A stretch of DNA of 5,122 nucleotides from an uncultured Selenomonas sp. (lineage in GTDB: Bacteria; Bacillota; Negativicutes; Selenomonadales; Selenomonadaceae), in NCBI GenBank assembly GCA_945494195.1, contig CALYVJ010000163.1, positions 1-5,122 on the forward strand, read 5' to 3'. Every line of letters starts with the position of its first letter. The stretch's first letter is position 1. This document shows positions 1 to 5,066 of this stretch, in pieces. A program made the translations under genes and the position numbers. The notes under the pieces are model-generated. The model had not been told where the DNA came from, made no database searches, and saw only the letters and a program-made list of their open reading frames with translations.

Positions 1-1033
1 TGACGCCTTCCTTTGCCTCGATTGCCTGATGCAAACCGTCGGAGTAACGGCGGCCTTCCATGAGACGTCCCGTGAATTCATCGACGATAATGACCTCATC
101 TCCGCGAACCACATAATCGCGATCGCGCTTCATCAGTGCCTTGGCACGGAGTGCTGCCGTAAAGCAGTGGGAAAGTTCGATATTCTCCGGGGCATAAAGG
201 TTATTGATGCCAAGGATCTTCTCGATTTTCGGCACCACGCTGTCCGCCGGAGCAACGGTCTTCTGCTTCTCATCCACCGTATAATCCGTTCCCTCTTTGA
301 GTCCGGCTACCGCTCTGGCCATAACCGCGTACATATCCGTAGATTTTGCCCCTGGACCGGAAATGATAAGCGGCGTCCGTGCCTCATCGATCAGGATCGA
401 GTCAACCTCATCGACGATAGCAAAGTTAAGTTCACGCTGAACCATCTGGTCCGGATAGATAACCATGTTATCGCGCAGGTAATCGAAACCAAACTCGTTA
501 TTCGTACCGAAGGTAACATCACAGCCATAGGCATACTTGCGCTCAGGGAAGTCCATATCATGGACCACCAAACCAACCGTAAGGCCAAGATAACGGTAAA
601 GCTTGCCCATCTCTTCGCTGTCACGGCGAGCCAGGTAGTCATTGACCGTAATCATGTGAACGCCCTTGCCAGCCAATGCGTTGAGGTAAACCGGCAGCGT
701 TGCCACCAGGGTCTTACCTTCACCAGTACGCATCTCGGCAATTTTGCCCTCATGCAGGCACATACCACCAATGAGCTGAACATCGAAGTGACGCATGCCG
801 AGCACGCGGCGCGATGCTTCGCGTACGACTGCAAAAGCCTCCGGCAGGAGATCATCCATCGTCTCGCCAGCAGCCAGACGCTCTCTGAACTTATTCGTAT
901 AGCCAGTCAGTTTATCATCCGTCAAATTCTGCATCTGCGGCTCGAGTGCGTTGATTTTCTCGACGACCTCGCGATAACGGGCTATCTCTTTATCGTTATT
1001 GTCACCTAAGAATCTTTTGAGAAATCCCAGCAA
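1..1033 (-). CDS. secA: SecA preprotein translocase ATPase, N-terminal 344 residues (3' end cut by window)
   Basis: SecA is the cytoplasmic motor that drives unfolded preproteins through the SecYEG channel by ATP hydrolysis. The visible part reads through without a stop. It shows the N-terminal segment ([15 protein letters not shown], from residue 18), the Walker A motif MRTGEGKT near residues 101-108, [10 protein letters not shown] at 129-138, [14 protein letters not shown] at 176-189, the Walker B-type DEVD at 208-211, and the preprotein-binding domain leading to [20 protein letters not shown] (DEFTGR at 318-323). Full-length family members are about 800-900 residues, so roughly 40% is present and the rest lies below position 1. 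The start is TTG at 1033: an in-frame TGA lies three codons upstream, GGAGTG sits 7 bases before the TTG, and the next residues ([12 protein letters not shown]) match the family N-terminus. It follows hpf, the usual Bacillota order, and has its own promoter after the hpf terminator. Confidence 0.97.
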   Translation of the reverse strand, partial: MLGFLKRFLGDNNDKEIARYREVVEKINALEPQMQNLTDDKLTGYTNKFRERLAAGETMDDLLPEAFAVVREASRRVLGMRHFDVQLIGGMCLHEGKIAEMRTGEGKTLVATLPVYLNALAGKGVHMITVNDYLARRDSEEMGKLYRYLGLTVGLVVHDMDFPERKYAYGCDVTFGTNNEFGFDYLRDNMVIYPDQMVQRELNFAIVDEVDSILIDEARTPLIISGPGAKSTDMYAVMARAVAGLKEGTDYTVDEKQKTVAPADSVVPKIEKILGINNLYAPENIELSHCFTAALRAKALMKRDRDYVVRGDEVIIVDEFTGRLMEGRRYSDGLHQAIEAKEGV

Positions 1034-1053
1034 ACAAAATCACTCCAATTCAT

Positions 1054-1117
1054 TAATAGTCTTACCTTACAATATTAACAAACTGCTTGCTATAAGTCAA
1101 TTAACACGAGACTATTA
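1054..1117. repeat. Inverted repeat flanking the secA promoter
   Basis: TAATAGTCT at 1054-1062 and AGACTATTA at 1109-1117 are perfect 9-base inverted copies, 46 bases apart. They bracket the -35 and -10 elements of the secA promoter: one arm lies upstream of -35 and the other just past the predicted start of transcription. They could be paired operator half-sites or chance in AT-rich sequence. No regulator is recognised. Confidence 0.35.
1072..1100 (-). promoter_or_regulatory. SigA-type promoter of secA
   Basis: On the minus strand, TTGACT (1095-1100) and TAATAT (1072-1077) are separated by exactly 17 bases. Transcription would begin near 1065, leaving a leader of about 32 bases before the TTG start of secA. 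It lies between the hpf terminator and secA, so secA can be expressed independently of hpf. It is flanked by a 9-base inverted repeat, listed separately. Confidence 0.75.
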
Positions 1118-1152
1118 TCCCACTCTTTTCCTATATAATAAGGAAAGACATC

Positions 1153-1179
1153 AAAAAGACCTTCCCCGCAGGGAAGGTC
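1153..1179 (-). terminator. Rho-independent terminator of hpf
   Basis: On the minus strand a perfect 9-base-pair stem, GACCTTCCC (arms at 1171-1179 and 1158-1166) with a 4-base loop, is followed directly by five T residues. It starts 14 bases after the hpf stop codon. The plus strand has only a weak T tract after the stem, so termination is mainly for hpf. Confidence 0.9.
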
Positions 1180-1192
1180 CGAATTTTCCATA

Positions 1193-1735
1193 TCAGTTTC
1201 CAGACTCAATCAAGCCATAATTGCCATCCGTACGCTTGTAGACGACATTGACTTCCTCCGTCTCAGAATCACGGAATACGAAGAAGTTGTGATTCAGGAG
1301 ATTCATCTGCATGACAGCTTCCTGAACATCCATTGGTTTTACGATAAACCGTTTCGTCTTCACGACCTTGTACTCCTCATCCTCCTGTTTCTCCGGAATA
1401 GCCGAAGTCTGCAGCGCCTCTGCCTTAAATCCGCCACCGCGGAAACGACGAGCCAGTTTCGTTTTCTGCTTGTGAATCTGACGCTCCAGTTTTTCTACGA
1501 CCAGATCAATTGACGTGTACATGTCCATCGTGGCTTCCTCGCCGCGAAGCAGGATTCCGCCTTGGACCGGCACCGTAACCTCCACAATATGGCGGCCCTT
1601 GGATACCGTCAGAAGCACGGAAATGTCACCGACATTCTCAAAGTACTTCGTTACTTTGCCAACGCGTTTCTCTACGTACTCACGCAGGGAAGGAGTGATT
1701 TCGATGTTCTTGCCTCTTACAGTGAATGTTGCCAT
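1193..1735 (-). CDS. hpf: Long-form ribosome hibernation promoting factor
   Basis: This 180-residue protein is the long HPF (RaiA/YvyD family). It binds the 30S subunit in the mRNA/tRNA channel and pairs 70S ribosomes into inactive 100S dimers in stationary phase or stress. Residues 1-100 form the conserved RaiA-like domain (MATFTVRGKNIEITPSLREY, then a helix rich in K and R around 85-100). A linker of about 20 residues rich in E and K follows. Residues 122-176 form the C-terminal dimerisation domain, with KTKRFIVKPMDVQEAVMQM and a terminal NVVYKRTDGNYGLIE. The reading frame is open up to 1834, but ATG 1735 is the chosen start: AAGGGGA lies 8 bases upstream, and homologues begin with MxxxVRGKN. 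The ATG four codons-equivalents upstream (1744) overlaps that ribosome site. A SigH-like promoter and a folded leader precede it, a terminator follows, and secA is next. Confidence 0.96.
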   Translation of the reverse strand: MATFTVRGKNIEITPSLREYVEKRVGKVTKYFENVGDISVLLTVSKGRHIVEVTVPVQGGILLRGEEATMDMYTSIDLVVEKLERQIHKQKTKLARRFRGGGFKAEALQTSAIPEKQEDEEYKVVKTKRFIVKPMDVQEAVMQMNLLNHNFFVFRDSETEEVNVVYKRTDGNYGLIESGN

Positions 1736-1757
1736 AAGACACATCCCCTTTCTTATG
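1733..1757 (-). promoter_or_regulatory. Hairpin enclosing the hpf ribosome site and start codon
   Basis: In the mRNA, CAUAAGA (1751-1757) and UCUUAUG (1733-1739) are perfect 7-base complements around an 11-base loop. A further U-G pair can close the base. The loop holds the Shine-Dalgarno AAGGGGA, and the last three bases of the 3' arm are the AUG start codon. The structure is seen directly; a role in controlling translation is inference. Confidence 0.45.
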
Positions 1758-1761
1758 ATGG

Positions 1762-1781
1762 ACCACGGCATTTGCCATGGC
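1762..1781 (-). promoter_or_regulatory. Second leader hairpin of hpf
   Basis: The transcript can form an 8-base-pair stem (arms 1774-1781 and 1762-1769, two G-U pairs) with a 4-base loop AAAU. It lies only a few bases from the hairpins on either side, so it appears to be the middle of three consecutive stem-loops in the hpf leader. Confidence 0.4.
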
Positions 1782-1788
1782 TCTAATC

Positions 1789-1818
1789 GTATAAACCTGC
1801 CTCTCGGAAGGTTTATAC
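1789..1818 (-). promoter_or_regulatory. Long leader hairpin / inverted repeat at the hpf transcription start
   Basis: GTATAAACCT and AGGTTTATAC are perfect 10-base inverted copies separated by 10 bases. On the transcribed strand the loop can close further with CC/GG around GAGA, a GNRA tetraloop, across a single mismatch. The predicted transcription start (about 1819) falls at the edge of the stem, so this could be a 5'-terminal stabilising stem, a leader control element, or a DNA operator. Confidence 0.5.
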
Positions 1819-1825
1819 TCATAGT

Positions 1826-1852
1826 ATTCGCCACAATAGCCGTAATCCCTTC
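1826..1852 (-). promoter_or_regulatory. SigH-like promoter of hpf
   Basis: On the minus strand GAAGGGATT (1844-1852) resembles the SigH -35 consensus RnAGGAWWW with one mismatch, and GGCGAAT (1826-1832) matches the -10 consensus RnnGAAT. They are 11 bases apart, a spacing usual for SigH. No convincing SigA promoter is seen here. In Bacillus subtilis the homologue yvyD is known to be transcribed by SigH and SigB, which supports the call. A perfect RnAGGAWWW match just upstream (GCAGGAAAA) is too far from the -10 to be the partner. Confidence 0.5.
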
Positions 1853-1896
1853 TTTTCCTGCTAAGAAAAATCTGAAATTTCTATGAAAAGATTCAT

Positions 1897-1909
1897 CATT
1901 TCTGCCGTC
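1897..1909. repeat. 13-base direct repeat, copy 1
   Basis: CATTTCTGCCGTC occurs here and identically at 2299-2311. The two copies bracket the whole cold-shock unit (promoter, gene, terminator). The match may be chance. Confidence 0.4.
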
Positions 1910-1914
1910 CTATC

Positions 1915-1943
1915 AAAAAATCCCAGTTCTACGAACTGGGATT
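1915..1943 (-). terminator. Rho-independent terminator of the cold-shock gene
   Basis: On the minus strand an 11-base-pair perfect stem, AATCCCAGTTC, has a 3-base loop and is followed by a run of six T. It begins about 12 bases after the cold-shock stop codon and isolates this gene from hpf. Confidence 0.93.
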
Positions 1944-1955
1944 CATTTTCGATTA

Positions 1956-2156
1956 TTAGGCAGTCTTTACTACATTCGAAGTCTGCGCGCCCCGTGCACC
2001 TTCCACAATGTCAAACTCTACCGCCTGACCCTCATTGAGCGTCTTGAACCCTTCGTCCTGAATTGCCGAAAAGTGTACAAATACATCATCGCCATCTTCA
2101 CGAGCAATGAAGCCATAGCCTTTTTCTGCACTAAACCATTTAACTTTGCCAACCAT
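1956..2156 (-). CDS. csp: Cold-shock protein, CspA/CspB family
   Basis: The 66-residue product is a single cold-shock domain, a five-stranded beta barrel that binds single-stranded RNA and DNA and acts as an RNA chaperone in the cytoplasm. RNP1 is KGYGFI at residues 12-17 and RNP2 is VFVHF at 25-29. The N-terminus [15 protein letters not shown], with Trp7 and Phe8, and the ending QTSNVVK are typical. Length matches the family. AGGAGG lies 7 bases before the ATG. It stands alone, with a perfect-consensus promoter and a strong terminator. The leader is short (about 50 bases), unlike the long cold-sensing leader of Escherichia coli cspA, so cold induction cannot be assumed. It may be a constitutive housekeeping Csp; which paralogue cannot be told from sequence. 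Confidence 0.97.
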   Translation of the reverse strand: MVGKVKWFSAEKGYGFIAREDGDDVFVHFSAIQDEGFKTLNEGQAVEFDIVEGARGAQTSNVVKTA

Positions 2157-2213
2157 TGAGATTCCTCCTAAGTAGAAACTACCTTTTCCACATTTTTCTT
2201 GTGGTCACTCTCA

Positions 2214-2242
2214 ATTATAATTGTTAGTAATTAAACTGTCAA
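2214..2242 (-). promoter_or_regulatory. Perfect-consensus SigA promoter of the cold-shock gene
   Basis: On the minus strand TTGACA (2237-2242) and TATAAT (2214-2219) are separated by exactly 17 bases, a full match to consensus. Transcription should begin near 2207, giving a leader of about 50 bases. The leader has a small 5-base-pair hairpin (CCACA/TGTGG, 2188-2204) before the AGGAGG. Very strong expression is expected. Confidence 0.9.
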
Positions 2243-2298
2243 TATTTCTTATATTTATCCGGCTGGTTTTGAATGGCATTTTGTCTTTATATAGCGCA

Positions 2299-2311
2299 CA
2301 TTTCTGCCGTC
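2299..2311. repeat. 13-base direct repeat, copy 2
   Basis: This is the second copy of CATTTCTGCCGTC (see 1897-1909). It overlaps the stop codon of the ATPase gene (TGA on the minus strand, 2310-2312). Confidence 0.4.
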
Positions 2312-3029
2312 AAAGTACTTTAGACAAGAACAACTTCGTGCGATCCTGCTGCGGGTTTTCAAATACCTCTTTCGGTTCTCCCTGCTCGATGATGCGCCCT
2401 TCATCGACAAACAGCAACCGGTCGCCAACCTCACGGGCAAATCCCATCTCATGCGTAACAATGACCATCGTCATGCCAGCCTTCGCCAGCTTGCGCATGA
2501 CATCCAGTACTTCGCCGACCATTTCCGGATCAAGCGCCGAGGTCGGTTCATCGAACAGCATGACCTTGGGATTCATCGCCAGTGCCCGTGCAATCGCCAC
2601 GCGTTGCTGCTGTCCACCGGAAAGCTGTGTCGGATAGTTATCCACTTTATCGGCCACCCCTACCCGAGCCAGCAGCTCTCTCGCTTCCTTCTCAGCGGCC
2701 TCCTTAGAAACCTTCCGCACCTTCATCGGAGCCAGCATAACGTTTTCCAGAACCGTCATATGCGGGAACAGATTGAACCGCTGAAAAACCATGCCCACTT
2801 CTTCGCGGACCTTGTTGATATTGGCTTCCCCATCCAGCAGGATGCCATCCACAGTGACCTTTCCCTTGGTGGGAACTTCCAAATAGTTCATGCAGCGCAA
2901 AAGCGTGCTCTTGCCCGAACCAGAAGGTCCGATGATGACAACGACTTCTTTTTCTTTTATGTTCAGGTCAACGCCCTTTAAGACATGGACGTCACCATAG
3001 GATTTATACAGGTTCTCAATGTTTATCAT
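2310..3029 (-). CDS. glnQ: Polar amino-acid ABC transporter ATPase (GlnQ-like)
   Basis: This 239-residue protein is the cytoplasmic ATPase of an amino-acid importer and powers uptake with the permease encoded just upstream. The motifs are complete: Walker [10 protein letters not shown] at 34-42, Q-loop Gln83 in [12 protein letters not shown], signature LSGGQQQR at 136-143, Walker B VMLFDE at 156-161, D-loop SALD at 164-167 and switch His193 in VTHEMGFA. The length and the [14 protein letters not shown] and [14 protein letters not shown] segments place it in the GlnQ/HisP group. The frame is open further upstream, but [12 protein letters not shown] is the family start and GGAGG lies 10 bases before ATG 3029. 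It overlaps the permease gene by 14 bases, which suggests coupled translation. No convincing terminator follows before the cold-shock promoter. Substrate is not fixed by this subunit. Confidence 0.95.
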   Translation of the reverse strand: MINIENLYKSYGDVHVLKGVDLNIKEKEVVVIIGPSGSGKSTLLRCMNYLEVPTKGKVTVDGILLDGEANINKVREEVGMVFQRFNLFPHMTVLENVMLAPMKVRKVSKEAAEKEARELLARVGVADKVDNYPTQLSGGQQQRVAIARALAMNPKVMLFDEPTSALDPEMVGEVLDVMRKLAKAGMTMVIVTHEMGFAREVGDRLLFVDEGRIIEQGEPKEVFENPQQDRTKLFLSKVL

Positions 3030-3681
3030 CAGTCTTGAACCTCCATTCCAAATAAGCGACAAAACGGGAAATCGACAGCGTCATAATCAAGTAGATAATC
3101 GCAACGCAGGTCCAGATTTCCACCGAAGCATAAGTCTTGGCAATAATCAACTGACCACGGCGGGTGAGTTCCTCAAAGCCGATAACCGAAACCAGCGAAG
3201 AATCCTTGAGCAACGCGATAAACTCATTGCCCAACTGCGGGATAACCCGTTTGAAGGCCTGGGGGATAATAATATAGCGCATCGTTTGTACCCAGGTCAT
3301 TCCCAAAGAACGGCCAGCCTCCATCTGCCCCTTATCAATCGACTGAATCCCCGAGCGGAAAATCTCGGCGACATAAGCACCGGAATTCAATCCACAAGCG
3401 CTGATGGCAGCCACATACGGGTCACTGCGTTGACCGGTCATAAGCGGCAACGCAAAGTAAACGAGAAAAATCTGGATCAAGAGCGGCGTCCCGCGGAAAA
3501 AGTCCACATATATCGCCGCCAGAATGCGGAATATGCGAATCCGGGCAATGCGGGCAATCCCCATGAATAAACCGATGATAATACCGACAGCCACCGAAAG
3601 CGCTGTAATCTTGATGGTAATTCCTGCCCCCAACAACAGGAGCGGAAACGAATCCTGCACCAGCTGGAAATTAAAATCCAT
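3016..3681 (-). CDS. glnP: Polar amino-acid ABC transporter permease (GlnP/HisM family)
   Basis: This 221-residue membrane protein forms, probably as a dimer, the channel of an amino-acid importer. Hydrophobic segments lie at about 12-42, 53-81, 88-106 and 187-206, with another likely around 152-170, consistent with the five helices of this family. The coupling-loop EAA motif is [20 protein letters not shown] at 121-140, where the ATPase docks. [10 protein letters not shown] (61-70), [13 protein letters not shown] (99-111), [10 protein letters not shown] (159-168) and ELTRRGQLI (171-179) are strong matches to Escherichia coli GlnP as I remember it. Length is usual. AGGTG lies 7 bases before the ATG. 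It is the first gene of a two-gene unit with the ATPase, transcribed from its own promoter after the terminator of the receptor gene. Confidence 0.94.
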   Translation of the reverse strand: MDFNFQLVQDSFPLLLLGAGITIKITALSVAVGIIIGLFMGIARIARIRIFRILAAIYVDFFRGTPLLIQIFLVYFALPLMTGQRSDPYVAAISACGLNSGAYVAEIFRSGIQSIDKGQMEAGRSLGMTWVQTMRYIIIPQAFKRVIPQLGNEFIALLKDSSLVSVIGFEELTRRGQLIIAKTYASVEIWTCVAIIYLIMTLSISRFVAYLEWRFKTDDKH

Positions 3682-3753
3682 AATCCTTCACCTAATTCCT
3701 CTAAGCTATCTAACCACTAATAAATATTCAACCAACTGTAAACATATAAACTT

Positions 3754-3782
3754 ATTATATTTCAATGTCCTCCACCTGTCAA
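3754..3782 (-). promoter_or_regulatory. Perfect-consensus SigA promoter of the permease-ATPase unit
   Basis: On the minus strand TTGACA (3777-3782) and TATAAT (3754-3759) are separated by exactly 17 bases. The start would be near 3747, with a leader of about 65 bases. It lies 26 bases past the A tract of the receptor gene's terminator, so the permease and ATPase do not depend on read-through from the receptor gene. Confidence 0.88.
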
Positions 3783-3807
3783 CATCGACATTCTTTGTCT
3801 TTTGGGC

Positions 3808-3848
3808 AAAAAAAATCATCGGTGAAAACTATCACCGATGATTTTTTA
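3808..3848 (-). terminator. Rho-independent terminator of the substrate-binding protein gene
   Basis: An 11-base-pair perfect stem, ATCATCGGTGA (arms 3815-3825 and 3832-3842) with a 6-base loop, is followed on the minus strand by a run of eight T (3808-3815). The plus strand also has a T run after the stem (3842-3848), so the element could work in both directions. It lies about 15-20 bases after the receptor stop codon. Confidence 0.93.
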
Positions 3849-3862
3849 TACATATTTTATGA

Positions 3863-4648
3863 TTATTTTTTCTCGCCAAACCATTTTGCGAAAATCTTAT
3901 CGTATTCACCGTTCTCTTTGAGTTTCTTCAAAGCGGCATTGATTTTCTCCTGCAGTTCCTTGTTATCTTTGCCAATAGCAATACCATAATCCTCAGCCGT
4001 CAGCTTCTCCTCGAGAGTCTTTACCCCCTGCGCGCCATTCTTCGTAATGAAGTAGTCATTGACCGGACGGTCATTTACCACAGCATCAACGCCGCCAGCT
4101 TTGAGTTCCATGAAGCAGTCAGCCGGCGTATTGAGGACTTTGACCTCAGCCCCCTCAATCTTTTTGACTTCCGCTTCGCTGGTCGTGCCAATCTGGACTG
4201 CCACCTTCTTACCCTTGAGATCGGCAAACTTCATGATTGCCTTCTCATCGCTACGAACCACCATCGTCAGTCCGGACTGGTAATACGGATCCGAGAAGAG
4301 CACATTCTGTTTGCGCTCATCGTTGATCGTCATACCGGAAATAATGACATCGATGTTCTTGCCCTGCAGAGCCGGAATCAAACCATCAAAGCCCAGGTTC
4401 TGAATATCCACTTCATACCCCATCTCTTTGGCGATTGCACGGATCAAATCCATATCGAAGCCTTGATATTCCTTCTGGCTCTCATCCTGGAACTCGAACG
4501 GAGCAAAGTCGATAGAAGCACCAACTTTGAGCACCTTCGCTCCCGAGCCGCTGCCCGATGACGTATTGCTGCTGCCGCCGCAGCCAGCCAGAGCAAATAC
4601 CGCAAATGCGCAGACAGCGATACTTGCCAGTACCTTCTTCATTTTCAT
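3863..4648 (-). CDS. glnH: Amino-acid ABC transporter substrate-binding lipoprotein (GlnH-like, family 3)
   Basis: This 261-residue receptor captures a polar amino acid outside the membrane and passes it to the adjacent permease. The N-terminus is a lipoprotein signal: MKMKK, a hydrophobic stretch, then lipobox LAGC with Cys23 as the expected lipid anchor, followed by a Ser/Gly linker to residue 36. The two-lobed family 3 fold follows. Likely ligand contacts are Asp47 and Phe51 in DFAPFEF, Thr107 and Arg112 in SGMTINDER (Arg for the carboxylate), GTTS at 154-157, and Asp193 in NDRP (for the amino group). GFDGLIPALQ, DPYYQSGL and the ending ENGEYDKIFAKWFG resemble GlnH, but Gln152 replaces the lysine at the matching GlnH position, so glutamine is not certain. 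Start ATG 4648 is preceded by GGTAGGGA. It is transcribed separately from the permease unit. Confidence 0.93.
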   Translation of the reverse strand: MKMKKVLASIAVCAFAVFALAGCGGSSNTSSGSGSGAKVLKVGASIDFAPFEFQDESQKEYQGFDMDLIRAIAKEMGYEVDIQNLGFDGLIPALQGKNIDVIISGMTINDERKQNVLFSDPYYQSGLTMVVRSDEKAIMKFADLKGKKVAVQIGTTSEAEVKKIEGAEVKVLNTPADCFMELKAGGVDAVVNDRPVNDYFITKNGAQGVKTLEEKLTAEDYGIAIGKDNKELQEKINAALKKLKENGEYDKIFAKWFGEKK

Positions 4649-4691
4649 GAAAATCCCTACCTTCTCAAATTATTATACGTTTACATTGAAA

Positions 4692-4721
4692 CAAATAAAG
4701 CCCGAGCGTTTCGCCCGGGCT
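4692..4721 (-). terminator. Terminator-like hairpin between the zinc-ribbon gene and the receptor gene (possible attenuator)
   Basis: On the minus strand AGCCCGGGCG and CGCTCGGGCT form a GC-rich 10-base-pair stem (one G-U pair) with loop AAA, followed by TTTATTTG. It can end transcripts from the zinc-ribbon gene, whose stop is 55 bases upstream. A good promoter lies between that stop and this hairpin, so it may also act as an attenuator in the leader of the substrate-binding protein gene. Confidence 0.8.
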
Positions 4722-4743
4722 CCATTGCTCACGCACATTTATT

Positions 4744-4771
4744 ATTATAGCACACACTGAGCAAACTTCAA
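4744..4771 (-). promoter_or_regulatory. SigA-type extended -10 promoter upstream of the receptor gene
   Basis: On the minus strand TTGAAG (4766-4771) and TATAAT (4744-4749), preceded by TGC as an extended -10, are separated by 16 bases. It starts five bases after the zinc-ribbon stop codon. Transcription would begin near 4737, before the hairpin at 4692-4721. A second TATAAT at 4672-4677 has no good -35 and would leave only about 16 bases of leader, so this site is the better promoter for the receptor gene. A 7-base inverted repeat (4725-4731 and 4758-4764) is centred on its -10. Confidence 0.65.
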
Positions 4772-4775
4772 GAGA

Positions 4776-5066
4776 TTACTCTCTTTCCGCTCTTTTTTTG
4801 TTGAAGCAGTCACGGCAGTATACCGGACGGTCATTTTTCGGCTCAAACGGAACTTCCGTCTCTTTGCCACATTCTGCACAAGTTACCTTGAACATCTGGC
4901 GCTGCTCGCCACCCTCACGAGTGCGGCGGCGTTTGTCGCGGCAGTCACGGCAGCGTGCCGGTTCGTTCTCGAAACCTTTCTCAGCGTAGAATTCCTGCTC
5001 ACCAGCGGTGAACGTGAACTCCTTACCACAGTCTTTGCATACGAGTGTCTTGTCTTCGAAAGCCAT
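4776..5066 (-). CDS. Double zinc-ribbon protein of unknown function
   Basis: This 96-residue, highly charged soluble protein carries two four-cysteine zinc-binding units. The first pairs Cys10/Cys13 with Cys39/Cys42, and its segment LVCKDCGKEFTFTAGEQEFY resembles the family described as probable zinc-ribbon domain (zf-trcl type). The second pairs Cys63/Cys66 with Cys84/Cys87 in FKVTCAECGKETEVPF and RPVYCRDCF. A basic linker (RDKRRRTR, 43-50) joins them, and the tail is KKRAERE. There is no signal peptide or membrane segment. Such proteins are common in Bacillota and other bacteria. The basic patches suggest nucleic-acid or ribosome binding, but that is inference. AGGGGA lies 7 bases before ATG 5066. 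Its promoter is not visible in the 56 bases upstream and may lie outside the window. Confidence 0.9.
   Translation of the reverse strand: MAFEDKTLVCKDCGKEFTFTAGEQEFYAEKGFENEPARCRDCRDKRRRTREGGEQRQMFKVTCAECGKETEVPFEPKNDRPVYCRDCFNKKRAERE

Noticed and set aside
29..1009. A 326-codon plus-strand open frame
   Set aside because: It is the exact codon-register antisense of secA. It stays open because secA here rarely uses TTA, CTA or TCA codons. The translation has no recognisable domain, and secA on the other strand is unmistakable.
1006..1053. A SecM-like regulatory leader peptide before secA
   Set aside because: The 15-residue open frame has no signal sequence or arrest motif, and its only possible ribosome site would lie upstream of the predicted transcription start.
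1127..1146. Small hairpin TTTCCT/AGGAAA after the hpf terminator
   Set aside because: A 6-base stem with an AT-rich 8-base loop is weak, and the real terminator lies beside it.
1736..1834. A longer hpf protein starting at 1834
   Set aside because: The extra 33 residues do not resemble HPF, cover the leader hairpins and overlap the SigH-like -10. ATG 1735 has a good ribosome site and gives the usual N-terminus.
2157..2207. Cold-sensing RNA thermometer leader for the cold-shock gene
   Set aside because: The predicted leader is only about 50 bases, with one 5-base-pair hairpin and an exposed AGGAGG.
3030..3062. A longer ATPase starting at 3062
   Set aside because: The extra 11 residues are not part of the family, the site lacks a better ribosome site, and [12 protein letters not shown] is the standard start.
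2451..3570. Plus-strand open frames of 176 and 183 codons (2451-2981 and 3019-3570)
   Set aside because: They lie antisense to the ATPase and permease genes, whose motifs are complete. They show no family resemblance of their own.
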